DNA from: Mucor racemosus
Taxonomy: Eukaryota; Mucoromycota; Mucoromycetes; Mucorales; Mucoraceae
Direction of reading: 5' to 3'
Assembly (NCBI GenBank): GCA_027405735.1
Contig: JAPEHQ010000008.1
Span: 310,001-374,000, forward strand
DNA: 64,000 nucleotides
Part shown: positions 11,798 to 21,421 of the stretch, piece after piece
How the letters are laid out: each line of letters opens with the position of its first letter
Position numbering within the stretch: position 1 is the stretch's first letter
The notes under the pieces: model-generated
Database searches by the model: none
What the model was told of the DNA's origin: nothing
Seen by the model: the letters and a program-made list of their open reading frames with translations, nothing else
Made by a program: the position numbers and the translations under genes

Positions 11798-12053
11798 AAG
11801 AAGAAAAGTTTATAGATAATTGATACCGAACAAGAAAAAACAAAAATAAAATGTCGAACTATGAGACGATTAACCACCGCGTTGTGTTAAAAAAATGTCC
11901 CCAATAAACCCGTTTGATAAAATGTGAACCATTGAAACCGGAATTCATTTGCAAAAAAAAAAAAAAAATTGAGACACCTCGTATGTACATTTAAGTATAA
12001 TTTATTTCTGTCTTTTTCACTATACAGTATAGCATAGAGAGTTTTTTTTTTTG

Positions 12054-12085
<32 letters not shown>

Positions 12086-12624
12086 CGGAGAAAATTAAAT
12101 CATGTCTTGACATTGCAATGATATATCACCAAAATCATGAATGTTGTCATTTCAGATTACTTGAATTCTGGAGTTGAATTTGAATGTTATTATGATTCAA
12201 ACAGTTACATGATTTCAGCCCCATTTGATTGAGTCTTTTTTTATTTTTAGATGCATGTAAATATATACACACAAACAACATAATGGGAAAACTTTATATC
12301 GCATGTAGAGTTTAAAATCTATAATACCGTATTAAATTACATTTCAAAAACTGTCATGATAATGAGCCGTGGTATGTCATGAGTTTATAGTAATGGCCTT
12401 AATTCTGGAGTTCCTAAGAATAGAATTTCAGTTCTAATTTTGTATCATTATCAAAAAATATATTACTTGTAGCGGAGACGTTACAGAAAATGAAGTATCG
12501 CCAAGGATAGTGTAACGCAAAGGTTTATTGCCACTAAAACGAAAAGGGTATAAATATCCACAAAAGTACAATTTAAGTTGAGGGTTATTCCTTCATTTCA
12601 TTCATTTATATTTTATTAATCAAG
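11798..12624. other. Divergent intergenic region with long poly-T tract
   Basis: It separates the DUF8032-like gene (-) from chitin deacetylase (+). A T-rich run spans 12042-12082 with a single G at about 12053. In yeast such tracts exclude nucleosomes, and the same role here is inference. No ORF is supported. Confidence 0.5.
12549..12556 (+). promoter_or_regulatory. TATA box of the chitin deacetylase gene
   Basis: TATAAATA within GGGTATAAATATCC, 69 bp upstream of the ATG, a normal TATA position for a strongly regulated fungal cell-wall gene. Confidence 0.65.
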
Positions 12625-13905
12625 ATGCAAATTAAGACATTCGCTCTTTCAGCTGCAATTGCTCAAGTAGCATCTCTTGTTTCAGCCGATACTACAAACT
12701 ATTGGCAATCATTCACTACTCAAATTGATCCCAAGAACATTTCCATTCCTTCAATTGAACAAACCACATCTACTGATCCTGCTAAAGAGTGTGTTTATTA
12801 TAATCCTGACACTGCTTTGTTCTCATACAATGATACTGAATGGCCTACCGTCTGGGACGTTGCTACTTCCAACGGTATGAACACTTCTACAGAGTTCCTT
12901 AGTATCTACAACTCTATTGACTGGACAAGTGCTCCCAACATTTCTGTTCGTACTCTTGACGCTGATGGTAACTTGGATACTACAGGTTATGATTCTTCTA
13001 CAGATCCTGACTGTTGGTGGTCTGCTACTACTTGTACTTCTCCCAAACTTTCTAATATCAATGACGATATCTCTGCATGTCCTGAACCCGAGACTTGGGG
13101 TTTGACCTATGATGATGGACCTAACTGTTCTCATAATGCTTTCTATGATTACCTTCAAGAAAAAAATTTGAAGGCTTCTATGTTTTACATTGGTTCCAAT
13201 GTTGTTGACTGGCCTTACGGTGCTATGCGTGGTGTTGTCGATGGTCATCACATTGCTTCTCACACTTGGTCTCACCCTCAAATGACTACCAAGACTAACC
13301 AGGAGGTCCTTGCTGAATTTTACTATACTCAAAAGGCTATTAAGCTCGCTACTGGTTTGACTCCTCGTTACTGGCGTCCTCCTTATGGTGATATTGATGA
13401 TCGTGTTCGTTGGATTGCTTCTCAATTAGGTTTAACTGCTGTTATCTGGAACCTCGATACTGATGATTGGTCTGCTGGTGTCACTACTACTGTTGATGCT
13501 GTCGAACAAACTTATAGTGACTATGTTGCTATGGGTACCAACGGTACTTTTGCTACTAGTGGTAACATTGTATTGACTCACGAAATTAACAACGAAACTA
13601 TGAGTATGGCTGTTGAGAACTTGCCCAAGATTATTGCTGCTTACAAGCAAGTTATTGATGTCGCTACCTGTTACAACATTTCTTACCCTTACTTCGAAGA
13701 TGTTGAATGGACTTCTGTCTTGAATGCTACCAACTCATCTGCTTCTGCTTCTACTTCTGCTTCTTCTGCTGCCAGTGGATCTGATGCCAGTTCTTCTAGT
13801 GCCATCACTACTGCTGCTCAAGTTAACGCTGCCACCAGCGGTGCTATGTCTGTTATTCCTAACCTTGCAATGATCTCTGCATTCATTGCTACCTTGTTAT
13901 TCTAA
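12625..13905 (+). CDS. CDA: Chitin deacetylase, secreted and probably GPI-anchored
   Basis: This enzyme removes acetyl groups from chitin to make chitosan, a main wall polymer of Mucorales. It is a single exon of 426 aa. Features in order: signal peptide ending near residue 21 (SLVSA), a family N-terminal region, then a NodB/CE4 domain. The domain motifs are TYDDGP (about 161-166, catalytic base and metal Asp), HTWSHP (about 213-218, metal His pair), RPPYGD (about 251-256), WNLDTDDW and IVLTHE. The C-terminus is Ser/Ala-rich and ends in a hydrophobic segment (IPNLAMISAFIATLLF), the pattern of a GPI signal. Length and architecture match Mucor and Rhizopus chitin deacetylases. Codon use is more biased than in neighbours, suggesting high expression. 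Confidence 0.96.
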   Translation: MQIKTFALSAAIAQVASLVSADTTNYWQSFTTQIDPKNISIPSIEQTTSTDPAKECVYYNPDTALFSYNDTEWPTVWDVATSNGMNTSTEFLSIYNSIDWTSAPNISVRTLDADGNLDTTGYDSSTDPDCWWSATTCTSPKLSNINDDISACPEPETWGLTYDDGPNCSHNAFYDYLQEKNLKASMFYIGSNVVDWPYGAMRGVVDGHHIASHTWSHPQMTTKTNQEVLAEFYYTQKAIKLATGLTPRYWRPPYGDIDDRVRWIASQLGLTAVIWNLDTDDWSAGVTTTVDAVEQTYSDYVAMGTNGTFATSGNIVLTHEINNETMSMAVENLPKIIAAYKQVIDVATCYNISYPYFEDVEWTSVLNATNSSASASTSASSAASGSDASSSSAITTAAQVNAATSGAMSVIPNLAMISAFIATLLF

Positions 13906-15152
13906 TCAATGCTTTGTTTTTTTACATATCACAATTTCTCTTTTTATAACTTATTGTAATAAATATCAATTAGATCTTTTACTCTTTTTTTTTTTTTTTT
14001 TCTTAATTGGCTTTTGTATCACTTTCTATTTATCTTTATTTGATCATTAAATTCTGGGTCCATGATTCGTATATTAAATAAAAATTTTACTTGTAGTGTG
14101 ATAAATCCAACAACGAATTTAGTGTACATTTGCTTTGGTCTCGTAGTGATTATATCATAAAACTTGTTAATTTTAACATGACTCTGCATATATTTATTCT
14201 CCTTTTTTGTATGTAAAACTCTGATTATGTTGAGTTGATAAAATAAATTTAGTTCATGTAGATTATTTTAGTCTGTAGAGAACTTTTTTTCTGTAAACTT
14301 TAATTGTTCCTAATTGAGGGATTATGTATCTTTGAAATGGATATTTTGCATGTGAATTGCGATATGGATATATAATGTTCAGTTATTCTTTGAGTTCAGA
14401 AGCAAATCAATGTCGATCAACATGATTTATTGGAAGCAACTCCACGTGTAAATAACTAGCATCACTAGGAAAAACACAACTTCTGGTAAAAGATCTGCCA
14501 AGGTTTTTTGTACAAGCTGTTGATAATTAACTTGGTTTGATTTATTAATAGTTTTGAGGGGCCCTTTTCTCAATGTGAAACAAACTACTGTATTGCAAAA
14601 TAAAACTCCTTTTATTGTTCTAAACATTCCCGATTCAACATTGATGTAAAATATAATAACTGATTGCTGCCAAGAGTACAGGTGAAAGCAATTATATTAT
14701 ACAAATCAAAAGATTGATTGGCAAAATACTTTATCACGCTATAATAATATTCAATATCGGATATGAATCTTGGCTTCGTTGCATAAACATTTTAAAGTTC
14801 AAACTGACAACGATCAGAAAAAAATCAGTGTACTGTGTTGGTATGTAGCAGCACATTTTTAAGTATACGCACGTCAGATACTTGGATATTGGGAAAGCAA
14901 GCGCCAAAAGAATCCTAAAAATCATTAAACTCAAAGAACAAATGCGAACACGGTTGAATATAACGAAACTTGTACACTGATCAACTACACAACCAGCATT
15001 TGGATTAACTGTTCACGGTTTATATTCTTTTTTTTAAAAAAAGGTGATAAAATTGCTTCTACACATATCAAAATAAAAGATGTAATTAACGCCGCACTTC
15101 ACCTTGATTTATAAAATTAAGTTGATGTGGTATATAACTCGAGAATAGGCTG

Positions 15153-15189
<37 letters not shown>

Positions 15190-15204
15190 AAAAACTAGGT
15201 TTCA
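13906..15204. other. Intergenic region, no gene, ends in poly-T tract
   Basis: AT-rich sequence after chitin deacetylase. A 35 nt poly-T run at 15154-15188 directly abuts the family B inverted repeat. No coding or RNA gene is supported; the short ORFs show no homology. Confidence 0.45.
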
Positions 15205-16745
15205 CGTTTCATCGCTGCTATACTTCTTTTTCACTAACTAACACCAGGATAAAATTATATGCCAATGTACCTGAGATGTTCACCTTTAATCCAAAAACAA
15301 GTATCCGAAAATATCCTATTTTTTACAATTGGTATTAATTTTTCAATGCTAATGTTTCAGATTTTTACGCGTATTTCACTGCTAATGGATGGAAAACTTT
15401 GAGGTTTCATATCTCTGGAAAAAATTAAGCTATACTAGCACTTTTCAATAATAAAATTTACTTGTTTTAAAGTGCTCTATAACATATTTTAAGTATAAAA
15501 AAATTCTGAGCACTTTTATTTTTTCTTCATTTTTTTGGCATTTCTATAGTAGGTTTCAAAATATTAGCTAAATTGAGCAACATTTTTTTTGCATTTATGT
15601 CATTAAGCTCGTTGAGCTCTCTCGGACCCAATTTAGAGTTTTTCAAAATATTGATTTTTCGTGGAGATATCCTAAAAAATGTGTACAAAAAGGTACCTCC
15701 ATTTCTAACTTCCATTTTTCCCTTATATACCCTCATCCCAAATTCTGAATTTGAAAAAAAATTGACGAAAATCTCTTTTTCTCTACGAAAACTGTAGCTA
15801 AAAGATTAAATAATAACTAGATCGATAGGTAATTTTACTGTGCATCATTTCAATTAGTTATATTTTAAATATACTTATAAAAAGTGATATATATCTTCAA
15901 AAAACCTTCAAAATTTCATTTGCATTTTACGCAAAATTTAATGTGAAATCTTTATCTAAATTTTATTTAGATGGATGCAGAATCCAAAACTGTACAAAAA
16001 CCACTTGATACGCTAGGTCGACTTACTTTTCAGTTCACGAGCATTCAAACAATTTTGCTTTTTTGAATCATTTTTCATTGATTTCAACAAATAAATTTTT
16101 GGACCCCGTGATGATAGATTTTAAGCTGTGATAAGAACCATTATTTTGGTTATCTCGATGAAAAATCAATATTTTAAAAAGCTCTAAATTGGATCCGAGA
16201 GAGCTTAACGAGTTTAATTACATGAATGCAGAAAAAATGCTGCTCATTCTAACCAATATTTTGAAACTCACTATAGAAATACCAAAAAAATGAAGAAAAA
16301 ATAAAAGTGCTCAGAATTTTTTTATACTTAAAATATGTTATAGAGCACTTTAAAACAAGTAAATTTTATTATTGAAAAGTGCTAGTATAGCTTAATTTTT
16401 TCCAGAGATATGAAGCCTCAAAGTTTTCCATCCATTAGCAGTGAAATACGCGTAAAAATCTGAAACATTAGCATTGAAAAATTAATACCAATTGTAAAAA
16501 ATAGGATATTTTCGGATACTTGTTTTTGGATTAAAGGTGAACATCTCAGGTACATTGGCATATATTTTTTTCTTGGTGTTAGTTAGTGAAAAAAAAAGTA
16601 AAGCAGAGATAAAAAGTGAGACCCAGTTTTCAAGGAGAAAGCAGTGTTTTTGAGTCTTTCGTGAAATATAAAATAAAATTAGAAACAGATAGCATAGTGT
16701 GACCAATTCATATAAATTTTGGAGTGCCTAAAGTATATCCTAAAG
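15205..16745. repeat. Family B inverted pair (copy B2), long palindromic arrangement
   Basis: The left arm (about 15215-15660, reverse orientation) and right arm (about 16165-16640, forward) are near-identical inverted copies of the same family B segment. They share private variants such as TTTTCCATCCATTAGCAG and TTTTCGGATACTTG not found in B1, B3 or B4. About 500 bp of further family B sequence separates the arms. The arms could be the long terminal repeats of a foldback element or a recent inverted duplication. Confidence 0.7.
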
Positions 16746-17497
16746 GTTGTTTGATATGATGTTAGCTATAGAAAAAGCGACACACTCCGGCTTTGAATAC
16801 AAAAAGAAGGCGCTAGATTTACAGTGGATAATCAATGATAGTACTCTCTAATTTATTACTTGCGAATGAACTCTTATGATATTATTAGGAATATAATTCT
16901 ATATGCTTATGAGAAATATAAATGTGTAAATACAATGTCAGGATATTTGAATCAAGACGATTTCCAAGGATTGAAAGCCTTTATGCATTGAAGTCTTCAA
17001 GAATATGATTTGATTCAAAGAAAAAAAGTTTCTAAACTCATTTATTATACGTATATTATTCAACGAAACATTTACGATATATTTACAATCCATGGATTTG
17101 AGCTTTGATTTGGATGAGTTCATGAGAGTTTGGGGATATTTGATTGCTTCACTTGATCAAGTTTTAAATACCACATGATTCCATGGATAAAAGTATTCTC
17201 ATTATCTAATACAACATCAAAACTGTCAGATCATCCATCAAGAAATTCCTTTCAAGACACTGAGGTTCAATTAAATGGTTCCTCAAGCACCCTCTTCTTG
17301 TTTGAATAAAAATCATCTTGTTTTTAAATAACCAATCAATCCCTGGGTGACATCACTAAGAGGGGCCTTTTGAAATTGCCGGGTCTCCCCACAAAGATGT
17401 AAACGCACAAAGGAAAGTCTTCCTCTACCTTTTTTTTCCAACAAAAAAGAAATCAACTCCCTTCTCTTTCTTTATATTTATTTAGATTAAATTAATT
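16746..17497. other. Intergenic region upstream of COX12
   Basis: AT-rich, ending in a CT-rich stretch (17445-17485) just before the COX12 ATG, typical of fungal transcription starts. No gene is seen. Confidence 0.4.
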
Positions 17498-17928
17498 ATG
17501 TCTGACGCTGCTGATACACAAAAGTTAACCACCGGTAAGTTGATAGCAATGGCGATTTTTTTTTTTTACAGTTAAAAAAATCTAACATGTATTCATACAT
17601 TTATAGCTGGTTTCGATGCTCGGTAACGTGTTGTTTGATTTGAATAATCATAACAATGACATGTAAACTAACACTTTTTTTATTCCTCATATCCAGTTTC
17701 CCCAACACCAACCAAACCAAGCAGTATGTATGATCGATTTTGATTAGGAGAATTTTAGCTTACATTTTTTTTTGTGGTTTATAGCTGCTGGCAAAACTAT
17801 GTTGATTACTTCAAGTGTATCAACGCTCGTGGCGAAGACTTTGCTCCTTGCAAGCAATTCTTTAGAGCTTATCATTCTTTGTGTCCTAATGAATGGGTAT
17901 GTGTGATTGGAGAATCTGTGGGAGAAAG

Positions 17929-17960
<32 letters not shown>

Positions 17961-18067
17961 CATGAATGATTGAAAGGATACATTGTGAGCTAACATTTTC
18001 TAAATAGATTGAAAAGTGGGATGCCCAAAGAGAAGAAGGTCGTAACCCCTCCAACTTTGAAGTTTAA
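17498..18067 (+). CDS. COX12: Cytochrome c oxidase subunit VIb (COX12/COX6B)
   Basis: A small intermembrane-space subunit of respiratory complex IV. Five exons join in frame to exactly 83 aa: 17498-17534, 17607-17622, 17697-17723, 17785-17896 and 18008-18067. The product runs through AGFDARFPNTNQTK, then the twin-Cys helices CWQNYVDYFKC (CX9C) and CKQFFRAYHSLC (CX10C), then a conserved tail IEKWDAQREEG. These motifs are the substrate of the Mia40 disulfide relay. Exons 2 and 3 are only 16 and 27 nt, unusually small. Intron 4 carries a GA microsatellite. It is convergent with the F-box gene, with 186 bp between the stops. Confidence 0.97.
17929..17957 (+). repeat. (GA)n microsatellite in COX12 intron 4
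   Basis: About 14 GA units inside the 111 nt intron 17897-18007. It is probably length-variable and has no evident effect on the splice sites. Confidence 0.85.
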
Positions 18068-18253
18068 GATAAAAATTGACATGCTTTCTACAAAATAAAA
18101 TGATGCCATTTTTTTTTATATGAATTATATATCTTTTGTGGGAGATATCGTTTTATTAATGATGATGATAGTACAAAAATAATTAAAAAGAAGAGAGAAC
18201 ATATTTACAGGGAATTATTAGTTTTAAACAAAAAAAAACAAAACAAAAAAATT

Positions 18254-19696
18254 TCAAGTTGCACTTGCCATTAATAAACGACGTCTTTGCCACCAAACGG
18301 TACTTCCTCTTATGACAGTTGATTTTGGCATAAATTTGGTTGTATCGATAATATGTGTTAATTGATTTTGTACATCATCATTTTCTTCATCGTCATCATC
18401 ATCTCCATTTGCATTTTGTAAATCATTCTTACTCGCACTTTTATCAATCAATTCTCGCATAAATCTGCTTTGAATCATATCTCTTTTCACGCCACCAAGA
18501 CATAATGTTTGTAATCCGGATCCTACATTTGCTTGATGTTGTAAAATGTTTGCCATCTCTATATTTACACGTTGTATAACAGAATTGAAGAATGTTGAGC
18601 CTAGACATCGAGAGTCACTGAGGCTAATGGTTTGTAGTGTAGGACAATGTGTGATCATGGCAGTAAGGGTATCTTCAGAAACTCGTTCTGTATTATTAAA
18701 TATACAAATTTGTCGTATTTTTTTACATCGTAAAGGTACGTATCGCATTGATTTATCAGTTAGTTGATAAGCATTACCTATGCTAAGGTATTCAAGTGTT
18801 GAACCACATCGGTCTACCAATGTTGCTAAGCTTGAATCGCTGATTGGAGTGTTTCCCATGATTTCGATACATTTCAATTGTGGATTTGTAATTGCCAATT
18901 TGCAAAGGGTTGAACTTTGAATAGTTGAACAATTACTAAGCGTTATTGATTCTAGACTCCCTGATGTCAAAAATTTAGCCATTTCATAAACAGAATCGTC
19001 TGTTTTTGGTGAATAGGATGCAAGCCGGATGGATTTTAGTTTCAAGCAGTTGTGAGCGAAATGAGCTAAGGGTAAAATTGGAGTGTTAATAGGCTGAGAC
19101 TGTTGGTGATGATGATGATGATGTTGTGCTGGTTGTTGCTGCTGCTGTTGCTGTTGTTGTTGTTGCTGTTGTTGTTGTTGTTGTTGTTGCCTTGCCATCA
19201 TTGGTAATGGTAAAGGTGGTCTTTGTGTTGGAGTTGCTTGCTTTTTATTTATTAGTAAATGTTGGGCTACAGGTGGGGCAACTAATCGGGTATGATGAAA
19301 TGTGATGGCAATGGATTCAAGGTTCGGACATAACATAGTGATTAGGAAAATATGATTTGAATTAATACTGAAATCTCTATCCGAGTGAACCAAATCTAGT
19401 GATGTAATTAAATTTCCATAAGGTATTGTAGTTGATCTTTTCGACAGAATATGAAATATTCGTTCAAATTCTCTTTCTCTGACAAATTTAAAGTTGGACC
19501 ATAGTTTTTTAGCTGCTTTTTGATGCCAAATTTTTGCAACTAGCGACGCCTTTAGTAAGTCTTTTTTGTCATCAAGGAATGAGAATATATGATCGAGACA
19601 TGAATTTATTTTGCTGCTGTTGGAATTAATTGTAAATGTTGGGTTTGTTGGATTTGTTGTAGTTTTCAATAGAGCATCTCTTGTCATAAATGCCAA
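18254..19696 (-). CDS. F-box/leucine-rich-repeat protein with polyQ-polyH insert
   Basis: Single exon, 480 aa. An F-box lies at about residues 28-75 (CLDHIFSFLDDKKDLLKASL, HQKAAKKLWSNFKF). It should bind Skp1 in an SCF ubiquitin ligase. AMN1/FBXL-type leucine-rich repeats (LKSIRLASY, LESITLSNCSTIQS, LEYLSIGNAYQLT, LQTISLSDSRCLG) follow at about 215-400 and would recognise the substrate. Between the two lies a glutamine run of about 18 residues (from about residue 169) followed by PAQ and six histidines. An acidic segment (DDDDDEEND) is near the C-terminus. The substrate is unknown. Confidence 0.88.
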   Translation of the reverse strand: MAFMTRDALLKTTTNPTNPTFTINSNSSKINSCLDHIFSFLDDKKDLLKASLVAKIWHQKAAKKLWSNFKFVREREFERIFHILSKRSTTIPYGNLITSLDLVHSDRDFSINSNHIFLITMLCPNLESIAITFHHTRLVAPPVAQHLLINKKQATPTQRPPLPLPMMARQQQQQQQQQQQQQQQQQQQPAQHHHHHHQQSQPINTPILPLAHFAHNCLKLKSIRLASYSPKTDDSVYEMAKFLTSGSLESITLSNCSTIQSSTLCKLAITNPQLKCIEIMGNTPISDSSLATLVDRCGSTLEYLSIGNAYQLTDKSMRYVPLRCKKIRQICIFNNTERVSEDTLTAMITHCPTLQTISLSDSRCLGSTFFNSVIQRVNIEMANILQHQANVGSGLQTLCLGGVKRDMIQSRFMRELIDKSASKNDLQNANGDDDDDEENDDVQNQLTHIIDTTKFMPKSTVIRGSTVWWQRRRLLMASAT

Positions 19697-21421
19697 TAAT
19701 GTGTTTTCGAATAGTTATAAATCAATAGATACGCGATAATTCTATCTTTTTTTCTCGCTATGTGAATAAGAGAATGGAAAAAAAGAAGAGGAAAAGAAAC
19801 AATCTTCCTTTATTTTATTCCTAGAAATTGAAAAACAGTCAGTTAAAATAGCCTTTATAGTGTCTAAATTAAATGGAATGAGCGGGGGTGCGTTGAAAAG
19901 AAGGAAAAGAGGCACACAAAAGTTTCAGAAAAGGGAGTGTTGTTGTTCTTTTTATGGTAACCATGATATCATAATTCCTAGATGTTTTGTTGTGTAGCAC
20001 TCGATTTTGTCAGCCAATGCCATTGAGGTCATTTTGTCATTTGGTTGTGCAGCCCTTTGAAAAGTATCCGTAGTTGAGGGAAAAAATAGCATGATATTCA
20101 GGGGAACGCTGTTTGTCATTTTATCAATGTGTTGTTGATGTGGTAAAGATGAAAAATGGCTATTTTATGACTATAGATTTACACAATATTAAAGCAACTC
20201 GGGGTTTCCAAAGACATTAACACTTACTATTGCAATATATTCACATACACACGTTTTATGTAATTATCTTTATGAATGAATGCAACAAGTCTGAGACCAA
20301 TTTGAGTGTATATTTAAACGACAGCAAATCTAATGGTGATTCCATTTATTTCTTTGCAAACCATTACGTAAGCGCATTCTAATGTCTTTAATAATTGGAT
20401 ATCTGGTAAATTCCATGTGTTTATAATGTAAATATTTGAAAAATTAATTGCTAAGCAGTTGAACTTGATGAATAATACTATGCAATGTCTGCAAATGGAA
20501 TTCTCAATTACTTTACTATATGCAGGTGAGTTTTTAAAGCTTTTTCGCATGCTTAATAATTACGGCAGATCGCCATGTATAAATAGAAGCATTACTTACA
20601 TTCGGAGGATATACAAATCTATGATTATTATCTGCATGGCTTCATAATAGCCAGAATTATTTGAATGCGCATGCAATGTGTTTGTTTGTTTTGGATGTTT
20701 GGATACCCGTCTTTCCCGAAATGCTGGATTTCTTCTCCTGCTAAGGAAACACATTCCTAATTCAAAATTACTTTGAACTATCAATCATGTAGTTGTAACA
20801 TTTACATTACTTAATAAAATAATAGTTTTAGCTTACCATTCAACAATTTACATTACATTTCCTTGATTCCAAACCCTGTCAAAAATGTCGCACTTTTAAT
20901 CATACCAAAATGAAATTTGCATTTCATCATCTTCAAAGGATTTTCATGATATAAATTTTGCGTTTATAAACTATCAATAAACAGCAGTAAATTGACTATA
21001 ATATATAGATCACGACATAGTTTTTTTTTATTAAAAAAGGTTAAAATTTTCCATAAATATCATCGATTTTAAATGGCATCTATTGCTAAAAAAAAAAGAC
21101 CTGATTTAAAAAAAGACAACGCATACTACAATCATGATATGCAAGCTAATATCTAATATCAAACCTCAAATCGCAGTAAATAAGCTTTCATAACATGATC
21201 CACATAATAACAAATTACAGTATATTGTGTTTCAAATGCATGGTATGATTCATCGTATTCTTTCCTCCACGTCCTCGACAGTAACTCAGCACCTCTTTTC
21301 GTCTGTCTAGTGGTGACACGCATAAACTAAGTTTTCTATTTTTCCATCTGTTTCCTCTTAGTGTAATCATATTTTTTGTAACAACACACCTTTTACAGCA
21401 GTAATTAAACCTTACTTTGTA
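19697..21421. other. Long divergent intergenic region (1.7 kb)
   Basis: It lies between the F-box gene (-) and the Sip1-like gene (+). The part next to the F-box start is purine/pyrimidine biased (19740-19810). The rest is AT-rich without recognisable repeats shared elsewhere in the window. No gene is supported. Confidence 0.45.

Noticed and set aside
12823..13425. 200-codon ORF antisense to chitin deacetylase
   Set aside because: It is a shadow of the biased codon use of a highly expressed gene. The sense strand has all NodB motifs.
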